A stretch of DNA of 64,000 nucleotides from Flavobacterium endophyticum (GCF_003634455.1 NZ_RBLC01000004.1:186001-250000), one strand, 5' to 3'; shown: positions 16,680-25,935, counted from the stretch's first letter. The notes: generated by a model from the letters alone, not told the origin. Numbers and translations are program-made.

Positions 16680-17471
16680 TTACAGATCTTTAGCGTTTGC
16701 GATCAATTCCGCTATATCCATAACTTTAACTTCGGCTTCTTTTTCTTTATTTTTGACACCATCCGTAAGCATCGTATTGCAGAACGGACAACCAGCAGCG
16801 ATAATCTGCGGAGCGGTTTCAAGAGCATCTTCGGTTCGTTCGATATTGACTTCTTTATTTCCTGGCTCGGCATCTTTAAACATCTGGGCGCCTCCTGCTC
16901 CGCAGCACAAGCCATTGGCTTTGGAACGTTTCATTTCGACAAGCTCAACATCAAGCTTCTCGATCAATTCGCGTGGTGCTTCATAGATTTTGTTGGCTCT
17001 TCCAAGATAGCAAGGATCGTGAAACGTAATTCTTTTTCCTTTGAACTGCCCACCCTCAATCGTCAGCCTTCCTTCATCCAAAAGAGATTTCAAAAATTGC
17101 GTATGATGAACCACTTCGTAAGTTCCTCCTAATTCAGGGTATTCGTTTTTCAACGTATTAAAGCAGTGCGGACAAGCCGTCACTATCTTTTTAGCTTCGT
17201 AAGCGTTCAAAACTTCGATATTCATCATGGCCTGCATCTGAAACAGAAATTCGTTTCCGGCTCTTTTAGCAGGATCACCTGTACAGCTTTCTTCTGTTCC
17301 TAGAACTGCAAAGGAAACTTCAGCCCTGTTTAGTATCCTAACAAAAGCTTTGGTAATTTTTTTTGCTCTATCGTCAAAGCTTCCGGCACAGCCTACCCAG
17401 AAAAGAACTTCTGGCTGTTTTCCTTGAGCTAACATTTCGGCCATTGTAGGCACTGATAAAACTTCTGACAT
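16680..17471 (-). CDS. CCG-domain (Fe-S)-binding oxidoreductase subunit
   Basis: The 263-residue protein has two cysteine-rich (CCG) repeats like those of heterodisulfide reductase subunit B, GlpC and LutA: a first set with CAGSFDDR, EESCTGDPAKR and ACPHCFNT, and a second with HDPCYLGR, LCCGAGGAQ and GCPFCNT. Such repeats bind Fe-S clusters and handle electrons or thiols. Its natural partner is the membrane Fe-S protein at 18078-19406 in the same cluster; together they look like a quinone-linked reductase of unknown substrate. The HAD gene lies between them. Confidence 0.85.
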   Translation of the reverse strand: MSEVLSVPTMAEMLAQGKQPEVLFWVGCAGSFDDRAKKITKAFVRILNRAEVSFAVLGTEESCTGDPAKRAGNEFLFQMQAMMNIEVLNAYEAKKIVTACPHCFNTLKNEYPELGGTYEVVHHTQFLKSLLDEGRLTIEGGQFKGKRITFHDPCYLGRANKIYEAPRELIEKLDVELVEMKRSKANGLCCGAGGAQMFKDAEPGNKEVNIERTEDALETAPQIIAAGCPFCNTMLTDGVKNKEKEAEVKVMDIAELIANAKDL

Positions 17472-17482
17472 ATATTTTATTG

Positions 17483-17498
17483 TTAGATTGTTAGATTG
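17483..17498. repeat. Two tandem 8-bp repeats
   Basis: TTAGATTG occurs twice in tandem (17483-17490 and 17491-17498) in the 65-bp gap between the HAD and CCG genes. Next to it AGGCG (17501-17505) and CGCCT (17513-17517) form a short inverted repeat. Confidence 0.6.
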
Positions 17499-17536
17499 GC
17501 AGGCGTTAAATTCGCCTAAAAATCAAATAACCAAAT

Positions 17537-17983
17537 TTATTCGTGTTGTCCGTCATCAAAAACTTGAATGGTCACTTCTTTGTCCACCAAGTCTGTAAAT
17601 TTTCCTCTATAGCGAGTAGCTTTAACCAAATGATTGTCTATCCAATGGTAGTTTCCGCCACGAGGTTTTCCCATTACCATTCCGTGGTACTTGAAGCCGT
17701 GTGTTTTTAGCCATTGCTCCGTCACTTCGCGATGTGCTTCGGTTCTTGACGTAAAAAAGAAAATAATATGACCTTCGTCATACCATCTGTTTAATGTAGC
17801 AAGCGCATCAGGATACACTTCAGCGGTTAGCATTCTTTCGGGTTGTTCGTTTGGAATATCGTCGCAGATGGTTCCGTCAATATCAATAAGGTAGTTTTTA
17901 ATTCCTTCAGGCAATATTGGGCTGATTTGCTCTCCGTCTTGAGTAGCTGCTACTAAGTTTTTATCGATATCTTCAGTCTTCAT
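17537..17983 (-). CDS. HAD-superfamily hydrolase-like protein
   Basis: The 148-residue protein carries the HAD nucleophile motif DIDGTICDD (about residues 34-42), a second motif FFFTSRTEAHREVTEQWL with Thr/Ser in motif II position, and an Asp-rich WIDNH segment in the motif IV region. This suggests a small phosphatase or polynucleotide-kinase-phosphatase-like enzyme. I recall close relatives named 'phosphoheptose isomerase' in databases, but no SIS-domain features are present and that name looks wrong. The gene lies inside the Fe-S oxidoreductase cluster; the substrate is unknown. Confidence 0.75.
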   Translation of the reverse strand: MKTEDIDKNLVAATQDGEQISPILPEGIKNYLIDIDGTICDDIPNEQPERMLTAEVYPDALATLNRWYDEGHIIFFFTSRTEAHREVTEQWLKTHGFKYHGMVMGKPRGGNYHWIDNHLVKATRYRGKFTDLVDKEVTIQVFDDGQHE

Positions 17984-18077
17984 ATTATTCTAAATTCTAG
18001 TTTGATGTATTGCCTGCAAGCTGCAAGGGCGGAAGTCTTATTGTTTTTCAAGAAGACCAATTCAGAAATGCCTTCTC

Positions 18078-19406
18078 TTAGTTTTCGTTTTTCCAGTTCA
18101 ATCGGTCTTGCTGACTGTATTGCCATGGCGCTCCGTTGTTCTCTACGTTTGTCATCATCGCATTCAACGACATCGGCGCAGCACTTTGTTCCATGACCAA
18201 GTAACGTCTCATGTCCATAATAATTGAAAGCGGACTGATATTTACCGGACATTCTTCAACGCAGGCGTTACAGCTTGTACAAGCCCATAGCTCTTCTGGA
18301 GTAATATAATCGTTTAGTAAAGTCTTATTATCTGGAACAAAAACTCCTTTATTGGCGTCGATATTTCTTCCTACTTCTTCCATCCTGTCACGCGTATCCA
18401 TCATGATTTTTCTAGGCGACAGTTTCTTACCTGTAATGTTTGCAGGGCATGAAGATGTGCAACGACCGCATTCCGTGCACGTATAGGCATTAAGCAATTG
18501 AACCCAGTTCAAATCTTGTACATCGCTGGCTCCAAATTTTGTAGGAGCTGCACCAGCATCAGCGGGCGGTGCTGCAAATGGATCGGCATTAGGATCCATC
18601 ATCAGCTTTACTTCTTTTGTTACCGATTCAAGGTTGTTGAATTTCCCAAGAGGATTTAGGTCTGCAAAATAGGTATTTGGAAAAGCCAAAAGAATGTGCA
18701 AGTGTTTTGAGAAGTACAGGTAGTTCATGAAAATCAAGATTCCTGTAATATGCGTCCACCAAAAAACTCGCTCCAGAATGATAAGCGTGCCTGTTTCCAT
18801 ACCGCTGAATATCGGTGCTATAAATTGGCTTATCGGGAAAGCTCCTGCTTTTATAAAATGTGGCGCTCCTTTTTCTTGTAAAGCCAAGTCAGATGCATTC
18901 ATCAACAAGAAAAGAGCCATCAAGGCTATTTCAAAATAAAGGATATAATTGGCATCGCCTTTTGGCCATCCTTTCAAATCATTATGAACAAATCTCTTAA
19001 GCTTGATAATGTTTCTTCGTATCAAAAACGTAATGACCGCAAATAGAACCAATATGGCCAATATCTCAAAAGAACCGATCAATACATCGTATGCAGTACC
19101 CATAAAAGCAAAGACACGGTGCGTACCAAAAAGTCCGTCGATAATGATTTCTAATAGTTCTATGTTGATGATTACGAATCCAATATAGACAATAATATGA
19201 AGTATCCCTGCAATAGGACGTTTTACCATTTTAGATTGGCCCAAAGCTATTCGGACCATGTTGGCCCAGCGTTCGCTTTTATTGTCAGAACGATCTACAT
19301 CCTGACCTAATTTGATATTGCGAACAAGCTTTTTTACGTTTGATATGAAATATCCAAAACCAAGACCCAGTAAAACTGCAAATAATATATTATCTATATA
19401 GCCCAT
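18078..19406 (-). CDS. Membrane 4Fe-4S dicluster oxidoreductase subunit
   Basis: The 442-residue protein begins with about five or six membrane helices (residues 1-260, NarI/cytochrome-b-like) and ends with two ferredoxin motifs: CTECGRCTSSCP and CTSCNACVEECP, each with the CxxCxxCxxxCP spacing of a [4Fe-4S] site. This resembles a fusion of the membrane and HdrC-like subunits of quinone-interacting reductases. The CCG protein two genes downstream supplies the usual HdrB/GlpC-like partner. Electron donor and acceptor are unknown. It starts 8 nt after the MlaD-like gene, consistent with one operon. Confidence 0.88.
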   Translation of the reverse strand: MGYIDNILFAVLLGLGFGYFISNVKKLVRNIKLGQDVDRSDNKSERWANMVRIALGQSKMVKRPIAGILHIIVYIGFVIINIELLEIIIDGLFGTHRVFAFMGTAYDVLIGSFEILAILVLFAVITFLIRRNIIKLKRFVHNDLKGWPKGDANYILYFEIALMALFLLMNASDLALQEKGAPHFIKAGAFPISQFIAPIFSGMETGTLIILERVFWWTHITGILIFMNYLYFSKHLHILLAFPNTYFADLNPLGKFNNLESVTKEVKLMMDPNADPFAAPPADAGAAPTKFGASDVQDLNWVQLLNAYTCTECGRCTSSCPANITGKKLSPRKIMMDTRDRMEEVGRNIDANKGVFVPDNKTLLNDYITPEELWACTSCNACVEECPVNISPLSIIMDMRRYLVMEQSAAPMSLNAMMTNVENNGAPWQYSQQDRLNWKNEN

Positions 19407-19414
19407 GAGCTTTC

Positions 19415-20395
19415 TTAATTTTTAATAGTATCTTTTACCTTTTTAGGCTCTACATAAGGTGTTGCTTTTTTTCCAAAAACAGAAAAATGCACATAACGCT
19501 TAGGATTGTTTTTCAAGTCGGCTAGCAACTGTTTCAATTCCAATGACGCGCCTTCAAGATTTTTATACATTCCTTCGTCTTTAAGCAGTTTTCCTAAAGA
19601 ACCTTTTCCAGCTTGCACATCGTTGATAATATTGTCAACATTCGCCAATGATTTTTCTAGTTTTTTCACGGCTTGGCCTAAGTTAGCCTGTGCCAAAGAA
19701 TCAGATAGCTTCGAAAAGTTTGCCGACGTATGGTCTAAATTAGCAAACGTACCATCAATTTTTGTCTTGTTATCCGCAATTAATGAATTGATTCCTTTGG
19801 CCGCTTGGCTGAATTCTTTCATTGTTGAAGCTAATTCCGCAATAGAAGCTTGTAAATTTTCTTGTGTCTTTTTATCAAATATGTTGTTGATGCTTACCAG
19901 CAAGCTGTCAGCCGACACAACCGTTTTCTCTACTTTTGTCTGAAGCGGTGAAAGCTTGTCGCCTAAAGACGAAAGCATTCCCGGTTTTATGTTTGTAGAT
20001 AACGTCTGTCCGTCTTCTGCTTCTGAAGGATCTTTGAAATTTGGAATGATGGCAATATTTTTTCCGCCAATAAAACTTGGTTCATAAATCGTAGCAATAC
20101 TAGATTTCGATATCGGGAAATCGGTCTTCACTTGGATTTCTACAAGAAGTTTTCCGTTATCGCTTAACGTGATACTATTCACCTTGCCCACGGCAAGACC
20201 GTTGATTGTTACAGGAGCTGAAGGAGCCAGTCCTTCTACTTCGTCGTATACGGCGTAAAATGTCTTATAATCGTTAAAAAGATCTCTTCCTTTTAAAAAA
20301 CTATATCCCCAAATAAATAATAATATTGAGGAAATTACTAAAATGGCTGTTTTGACTTCTCTTGATATTTTCAAAGCTTTGGTGTTTTTAAACAA
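19415..20395 (-). CDS. MCE/MlaD-family lipid-transport protein
   Basis: The 326-residue protein has one N-terminal membrane helix (about residues 16-33) and a single MCE domain (about 38-120) with the typical GLAPSAPVTINGLAVGKV segment. A long helical C-terminal region follows, rich in Lys, Asn and Ser. MCE proteins form periplasmic rings or tubes that carry phospholipids between membranes. The usual partner permease (MlaE) and ATPase (MlaF) are not in this window. It lies between the amidase gene (35 nt upstream) and the membrane Fe-S gene. Confidence 0.88.
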   Translation of the reverse strand: MFKNTKALKISREVKTAILVISSILLFIWGYSFLKGRDLFNDYKTFYAVYDEVEGLAPSAPVTINGLAVGKVNSITLSDNGKLLVEIQVKTDFPISKSSIATIYEPSFIGGKNIAIIPNFKDPSEAEDGQTLSTNIKPGMLSSLGDKLSPLQTKVEKTVVSADSLLVSINNIFDKKTQENLQASIAELASTMKEFSQAAKGINSLIADNKTKIDGTFANLDHTSANFSKLSDSLAQANLGQAVKKLEKSLANVDNIINDVQAGKGSLGKLLKDEGMYKNLEGASLELKQLLADLKNNPKRYVHFSVFGKKATPYVEPKKVKDTIKN

Positions 20396-20430
20396 ATTTA
20401 AATTAAATATTTCAAATGCATTCCAAAAAG

Positions 20431-21630
20431 CTACTTTAATGCTTCTTGTATACTGATTTTTTTGCCATTTTTAAAGGCAATAAGGTAGGATGAAGTAAAT
20501 CCTTTTGCTTTGGCATCTTGTACCAGCTGTTTTGCTTTCTCATAATCGCTGGTTTCGCCATACATGTATTTGTAAAGATTTCCTTCCGAAATCATAGAAA
20601 TATTTTCTAATCCTTTAAAGTTGCTCGGAACTAAGTCCAGTTTGGTACCGCTTGCCGATATCTGCACTTTGAAAATAACTCCTTTAGAATCATTTTTTGT
20701 TTCTGTGCTAACCGTCGGAGTTTTTACCTCTGGTTTCTTTGTGTCTGGAACTTTCGCCACTGGAGCTTTAGCGCTGTCTTTCTTAACAGGCGTAACAACT
20801 TCTTTCGGTCTTTCAACTCTCAAAGCTTCTTTGTCAATCTTGTTTTCTACAGACGTACCTCCGTAATATTCTTTTTTATAGCCCATGATGGCATCTGCTA
20901 TCGCTTTTGCAATTTCGTTTTGTCCTTCTTCCGAATTCAAATACTGCCCTTCTGTCTTATTAGATAAAAAGCCCATCTCAATCAAGATGCTTGGCATTGA
21001 GGTCTTGTGCAATACCATGAATGGCGCTTGCTTAACGCCTCGGCTTTTACGGCTCAACTGCTGGGTAAAATTATCTTGTATCTTACTAGCTACAGCAATA
21101 CTGTGGTCTAAGTGTTCTTCTTGGATGAGCGTAATCCCGATCAAAGATTCTGGTGATTTCGGGTCATAACCTGCGTATTTTACCTTATAGTCTGCTTCAA
21201 GCGTGATTACTTCGTTCTCATTTTTGGCGACTTCAAGATTCGATTTTACCTTAGTAAGACCCATAACATACGTCTCGGTACCAAACGCTTCAGAGTTTGG
21301 ATTGGAATTGCAATGCACCGAAACAAACAAATCGGCATTCGCTCTGTTAGCAATATTGGCACGTTCTACCAGTTCAATAAATACATCTGTACTTCTAGTG
21401 AAAACTACGTCTACATTAGGTTGCTTATCCAGCAGCCTGCCTACTTTTAAGACAACTGCCAACGCTATGTTCTTTTCAACAAAATTATTCTTTACGGCTC
21501 CAAAATCTTTTGCACCATGACCAGCATCAAGAACTACTTTAAATTTTTCACCGGATTGACCAAAAGCGGCAAAAGATACAATACAGGCTAATAAGGCGAA
21601 CGAACGTTTGAATTTCTTATGGATGTACAT
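20431..21630 (-). CDS. N-acetylmuramoyl-L-alanine amidase
   Basis: The 399-residue exported enzyme has a signal peptide (about residues 1-24) and an Amidase_3 zinc domain: VVLDAGHGAKDFGA (first zinc His), a Glu in FVEKNIAL, and SVHCNSNP (second His). It cuts the bond between MurNAc and the stem peptide during cell division and wall turnover. A Lys/Pro/Val-rich linker (about 270-310) leads to a C-terminal SPOR-like domain (about 315-395) likely to bind denuded glycans at the septum. It is the first gene of the long minus-strand cluster and divergent from the lptD-like gene. Confidence 0.92.
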   Translation of the reverse strand: MYIHKKFKRSFALLACIVSFAAFGQSGEKFKVVLDAGHGAKDFGAVKNNFVEKNIALAVVLKVGRLLDKQPNVDVVFTRSTDVFIELVERANIANRANADLFVSVHCNSNPNSEAFGTETYVMGLTKVKSNLEVAKNENEVITLEADYKVKYAGYDPKSPESLIGITLIQEEHLDHSIAVASKIQDNFTQQLSRKSRGVKQAPFMVLHKTSMPSILIEMGFLSNKTEGQYLNSEEGQNEIAKAIADAIMGYKKEYYGGTSVENKIDKEALRVERPKEVVTPVKKDSAKAPVAKVPDTKKPEVKTPTVSTETKNDSKGVIFKVQISASGTKLDLVPSNFKGLENISMISEGNLYKYMYGETSDYEKAKQLVQDAKAKGFTSSYLIAFKNGKKISIQEALK

Positions 21631-21686
21631 ATTTCGCTAAAGTTAATTTTAATAAAAATGCTATGGTTATAATTTTGATATTTCCT

Positions 21687-21694
21687 TATTTTTG
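21687..21694 (+). promoter_or_regulatory. -7 promoter element of the lptD-like gene
   Basis: TATTTTTG matches TAnnTTTG exactly and lies 19 nt before the TTG start at 21714. No -33 TTG is at the preferred distance. Confidence 0.5.
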
Positions 21695-21713
21695 ATGAAA
21701 AATATATGTAAGT

Positions 21714-24458
21714 TTGGCACGTCAAAAATTAAGCCATATTTTTACAAAAATAGTATTTAAACCTTTGCGCACAAACTTATTTCATATCGTTTTATCAGCA
21801 ATTTTCCTAACATTAGGAAGTGCAGAAGCATATTCACAAGAAGGGAAAAACAAAACCACGACAATACCCGCTGAAAAACAGCCTTCTACAAAAAAAGACT
21901 CTACAAAAGTCAGCCTTTCCGAAATTATCAAACCAGCCGATTCTACTGCCCAAGATACGCTAAAACCGAAGAAAACCTTTCTAGAAAGTAAAGTAAAACG
22001 CAAGGCGGTAGATTATGAAAAAATGGACCAGAAGAAAAAACTTCTTACTCTTTATAATCAGGCAGAACTTTATTACCAAGATTTTGAGCTCAAGGCAGGA
22101 ATTATCGTCATGGACTATGAAAAGAATGAAGTTTATGCCGGAAGGATTAAAGATTCGCTCGGAAATTACACGCAACGTCCTGTTTTTAAGCAAGGAAGTA
22201 ATGTTATCGAGCCTGATTCGATTCGCTTTAACACGGTAACGAAAAAAGCTTTGGTATGGAATTCAAGGTCTACTCAAGGTGAATTGAATATCAAGGGAGA
22301 GATTACGAAAAAAGAAAACGATTCTGTTTATTTCATCAAAAACGCAAGAATCACCACCTCAAAAAATATTGACGATCCTGAATATTATTTTTTAGCTCGA
22401 AAATTAAAGCTCGTACCCGGCAAAAAAGTCGTTGTGGGATTGACCAACATGGTTATTGCGGACGTACCGACTCCTCTGGGAATCCCTTTTGCTTTTTTTC
22501 CGATGTCAAACAAAGGAACTTCAGGATTGATACTTCCCTCTCCCAACGACTCGAATAGACAGGGATTTTCATTACAAAACGGAGGAATCTATCTCGCGCT
22601 CTCAGACAATTATGATTTAGCCGTCATGGGCGACTACTATACGAACGGAAGTTATGCGATGCGTTTTGAGTCAAGCTATGCCAAACGATATAAGTTTCGC
22701 GGCAATTTGAACGTACGGTTTGAAAACCAGATCGAGAGCGAACGAGGCTTTCCGGATTATGCCAAGACGACGCAGTACAACATCCAGTGGTCGCATACAC
22801 AAGATCCTAAGTCCAATCCAAATTCAAGATTCTCTGCTTCTGTCAACTTGGGAAGCAGTAAATACTACCAGCAATCTTTAAATCAGTCTAACGTTGGTTC
22901 TGCCTTGAATAATACGCTGAGTTCTTCTGTTTCCTTTTCAAAGACTTTTAATACGGTGCCGCAGGTGAACATGTCGATTACGGCTACCCACTCCCAAAAT
23001 ACGCAGACTGAAACCATCAACATGACCCTTCCTACATTTCAAGGAAGCGTTGACAGGATTTTTCCTTTTGCTTCAGAAGACGAAATCAAAAAAGGTTTTA
23101 TAAAAAACATCAACTTTCAATACAACCTAAACGCCCAAAACCAGATTACGACTAAGGATTCGTTGTTTTTCAAGCCCCAGATGTTTAGAGATGCTAGAGT
23201 CGGTTTCCAGCACTCTATTCCGATCAGTACCAACTTCAAGATTTTCAAGTATTTCAGCGTTTCTGCGGGAGGAAATTACAACGAAGTATGGTATATGAAA
23301 ACCATCGAAAAACGCTTCAATGAAGCAACGCAAAAAGTCGATAATGTCGATATCAGAGGATTTGATGCTTTCAGAACCTATAACTTCTCTTCCAGCATCG
23401 GTACGACAATCTACGGTACGTTCAATTTTGGAGAGAAAAAGAAGATACAGGCCATTCGCCACGTCATGAGACCGTCTGTTTCTTATAGCTATACGCCTAG
23501 CTTTGCTAAATATTACGATACTTACGATCCCGACGGAAGCGGCACAATGCTAAAAGAATATACCCGTTTTGAAGGCGGAATTTACGGAGCTCCAGGCAAA
23601 GGTGTTTCGAATAACATCGGATTCAGCTTGAGCAATACTTTTGAAGCGAAGGTGACTGACAAAGACAGTACTAAGACTGAGCCTAAAAAAGTAATGTTGC
23701 TTAACAATTTGAACTTCTCGACTTCTTACGACATGACAGCAGATTCGCTTAAACTAGCTCCTTTGAGAGTAAGTGGTGGAACAACATTGCTTGAAGATAA
23801 AATGAATGTCAACTTTGCAGCAACGCTTGATCCTTATGCGCTGGATAATGCCAACAGAAGAATCGACATGTTCAACATTGACAACGGAGGAAGTTTATTC
23901 CGTTTATCAAGCGCCAACATCACGATTAATTATTCTTTCTCTAGCAAAGATGGTACCGATGAAAACGACCGTTCTGATCCTTTGAAAAACCAAGGCTTGA
24001 GAAATGGAGGTCGCGAAGATGATTTGTTCGGAACCGCAAGGGATTTAGGCGACAGCAGGCAGAGCCAGTTTAATGATGAAGATACCGAAAAGGCCGAAAA
24101 AAGAACGACTTTTTATAAGGCCCTGCTCCCGTGGGACCTGCGCCTCGCCTACTCGCTGACCTATAGCAATTCGACCCGACAGAACGAAATAACCAACAAC
24201 TCTCTGATGGTTTCCGGAAATATTGACCTGACGCCGAGATGGAAAGTCGGGATTTCTACAGGATATGATTTCGTACAGGATGGGGTCACGTTCACCCAGC
24301 TTCGTTTTGAAAGAGACCTGTTAAGCTGGAGGATGGATTTCAACTGGATTCCGATTGGAGATTATACTTCTTGGGGATTCTTTATCGGAATCAAGTCGTC
24401 TGTATTGAGCGATATCAAATGGGACAAGAGAAAACAACCGGATAAAAGACTTCGTTAA
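21714..24458 (+). CDS. LPS assembly protein LptD-like outer-membrane barrel
   Basis: The 914-residue protein matches Bacteroidota proteins described as putative LptD: an N-terminal signal or anchor (about residues 18-42), a Lys/Thr/Ser-rich linker, an OstA/LptA-like beta-jellyroll (about 95-240, with LVPGKKVVVGLTNMVIADVPTPLG), and a very large C-terminal barrel. LptD inserts lipopolysaccharide into the outer leaflet. The start is TTG at 21714; the nearby ATG at 21695 is out of frame. The RidA gene follows after 11 nt. Confidence 0.85.
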   Translation: MARQKLSHIFTKIVFKPLRTNLFHIVLSAIFLTLGSAEAYSQEGKNKTTTIPAEKQPSTKKDSTKVSLSEIIKPADSTAQDTLKPKKTFLESKVKRKAVDYEKMDQKKKLLTLYNQAELYYQDFELKAGIIVMDYEKNEVYAGRIKDSLGNYTQRPVFKQGSNVIEPDSIRFNTVTKKALVWNSRSTQGELNIKGEITKKENDSVYFIKNARITTSKNIDDPEYYFLARKLKLVPGKKVVVGLTNMVIADVPTPLGIPFAFFPMSNKGTSGLILPSPNDSNRQGFSLQNGGIYLALSDNYDLAVMGDYYTNGSYAMRFESSYAKRYKFRGNLNVRFENQIESERGFPDYAKTTQYNIQWSHTQDPKSNPNSRFSASVNLGSSKYYQQSLNQSNVGSALNNTLSSSVSFSKTFNTVPQVNMSITATHSQNTQTETINMTLPTFQGSVDRIFPFASEDEIKKGFIKNINFQYNLNAQNQITTKDSLFFKPQMFRDARVGFQHSIPISTNFKIFKYFSVSAGGNYNEVWYMKTIEKRFNEATQKVDNVDIRGFDAFRTYNFSSSIGTTIYGTFNFGEKKKIQAIRHVMRPSVSYSYTPSFAKYYDTYDPDGSGTMLKEYTRFEGGIYGAPGKGVSNNIGFSLSNTFEAKVTDKDSTKTEPKKVMLLNNLNFSTSYDMTADSLKLAPLRVSGGTTLLEDKMNVNFAATLDPYALDNANRRIDMFNIDNGGSLFRLSSANITINYSFSSKDGTDENDRSDPLKNQGLRNGGREDDLFGTARDLGDSRQSQFNDEDTEKAEKRTTFYKALLPWDLRLAYSLTYSNSTRQNEITNNSLMVSGNIDLTPRWKVGISTGYDFVQDGVTFTQLRFERDLLSWRMDFNWIPIGDYTSWGFFIGIKSSVLSDIKWDKRKQPDKRLR

Positions 24459-24469
24459 TTCAATCGTAT

Positions 24470-24850
24470 ATGAAAAAAATAATTTTTACAGAAAAAGCTC
24501 CAGCTCCAATAGGGCCATACAACCAAGCTGTATCTTTCGGAAATATGCTTTTTACGTCTGGGCAGATTGCTATCAATCCTGAAACAGGCGACTTGGTACT
24601 CGACGACATCGAGACAGAAACCAAACAAGTAATGGAGAACATGAAAGCCGTTCTTGAAGAAGCTGGAATGACCTTTGAAAACGTAATAAAAACTTCTATT
24701 TTTATTATGGATATGAACAATTTTGCAAAAATAAATACTGTTTACGGAAGCTATTTTGATGAAAAGACAGCGCCTGCCAGAGAAACTGTGCAGGTAGCCG
24801 GATTACCAAAAGGCGTGAATGTCGAGATTTCGATGATAGCGATGAAATAA
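24470..24850 (+). CDS. RidA-family enamine/imine deaminase
   Basis: The 126-residue protein shows the RidA (YjgF/YER057c/UK114) pattern: IGPYNQAV near residue 17, LFTSGQIAINPETG, an interior VIKTSIFIMDMNNFAKIN and the C-terminal ARETVQVAGLPKGVNVEISMIAMK with the conserved Arg. RidA trimers hydrolyse reactive enamines and imines such as 2-aminoacrylate formed by PLP enzymes. It starts 11 nt after the lptD-like gene and is followed by a perfect palindromic terminator, so it ends this transcript. Confidence 0.95.
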   Translation: MKKIIFTEKAPAPIGPYNQAVSFGNMLFTSGQIAINPETGDLVLDDIETETKQVMENMKAVLEEAGMTFENVIKTSIFIMDMNNFAKINTVYGSYFDEKTAPARETVQVAGLPKGVNVEISMIAMK

Positions 24851-24871
24851 ATAGCGCTGGTTTAAAATAAC

Positions 24872-24902
24872 AAAAAGGCTCAATAATTATTGAGCCTTTT
24901 TT
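24872..24902. terminator. Palindromic terminator after RidA gene
   Basis: Positions 24876-24897 are a perfect 22-nt palindrome (half-site AGGCTCAATAA) flanked by A5 and T6. It can act for both the RidA gene and the convergent kinase gene. Confidence 0.9.
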
Positions 24903-24924
24903 AATGTCGGTATAAAACCAAAAT

Positions 24925-25773
24925 TTAGTTTATCCTGTGGTATTCTATCAGTCCGTCAATCGGTCTTCTTAAAACATTTCCTATTTTCAAGCCGTTCTTT
25001 TCCAAGACAAGCTTCAATTCATCTTTCAGATAGAAAGCGATGGAGCCTACAAAATGAATCGGAACTTCATGGCAATCTTCAAACTGCGTAATATAGTTGT
25101 CTACAAAAGTCTGCATGGCCTCAAAAACCAATTGCTGGATAAATTCCTCATCCTTGTGTTGGATCAGGAATTTCGCAAAGGTTGCCAGATAAGCGTTCGG
25201 ATTGGCCTGCTTATAAAGATGGTTCTTGATTACGTCGGCATCCAAATCATATTCTTTTTCAAAAAGAGAAGCGAGTTTTTTGGGCATCTTGCCAAAATAA
25301 TAAGCGCGAATCAAGTCTCTTCCAAAGCGGTTACCGCTGCAATCGTCCATGGCAATATAGCCAAGCGACTGTACTTTTTGGTGTAGTTCTTCTCCGTCAA
25401 AATAGCTGCAGTTCGAACCTGTACCTAAGATGGAGATGATTGATCTTTCGTTGGTCGGATTGGTCGCATATGCTGCCGCATACGTATCTTCTTTAACAGA
25501 TACTTCTGCGTTTGGGAAAAACTCCCTGAAAGTCTCAGAAAGCGAATTTTTCATTCTGTCAGTTCCGCATCCTGCTCCATAGAAAAAAAGATGCGTGACT
25601 GCTTTTCTATTGTGATAGATATCGAAACGGTCTTCCAAACGCTCGATAACTTCTTTTTTGTCTAAAACTTCAGGATTCAATCCTAAAGATTGCGTGGTGA
25701 ACAACTTGTTTCCATTATCATCTAATGCAATCCAATCTGCTTTTGTTGAGCCACTGTCTACTAATAATTTCAT
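24925..25773 (-). CDS. BadF/BcrA-type N-acetylglucosamine kinase-like protein
   Basis: The 282-residue protein is an ASKHA-fold sugar kinase: phosphate-1 loop LLVDSGSTKADWIAL at the N-terminus, the phosphate-2 segment ISILGTGSNCSYFDG, and FVGSIAFYL in the C-terminal adenosine region. It resembles the BadF/BadG/BcrA/BcrD family that includes N-acetylglucosamine kinase, which would fit amino-sugar recycling alongside the wall enzymes in this window. The substrate is inferred from family naming. It lies between two hairpin terminators, so it appears monocistronic. Confidence 0.8.
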   Translation of the reverse strand: MKLLVDSGSTKADWIALDDNGNKLFTTQSLGLNPEVLDKKEVIERLEDRFDIYHNRKAVTHLFFYGAGCGTDRMKNSLSETFREFFPNAEVSVKEDTYAAAYATNPTNERSIISILGTGSNCSYFDGEELHQKVQSLGYIAMDDCSGNRFGRDLIRAYYFGKMPKKLASLFEKEYDLDADVIKNHLYKQANPNAYLATFAKFLIQHKDEEFIQQLVFEAMQTFVDNYITQFEDCHEVPIHFVGSIAFYLKDELKLVLEKNGLKIGNVLRRPIDGLIEYHRIN

Positions 25774-25935
25774 TTATGGTCGTTAGTTAATTTCGTATTA
25801 TGGGCAGCAATAAGAACACCTTTCTTTCTTATTTCTGGTTCCGAATTTTAAACAAATCTTGCGCTATAAGCGGTTCGATTCTGAAACTAAAATACGGAAA
25901 AAATAGTTGGCATAAATCGGTGTTGATTTGTTGCC

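Noticed and set aside
17980..18252. Minus-strand frame between the HAD gene and the membrane Fe-S gene
   Set aside because: It overlaps the Fe-S gene end in another frame and shows no recognisable protein character.
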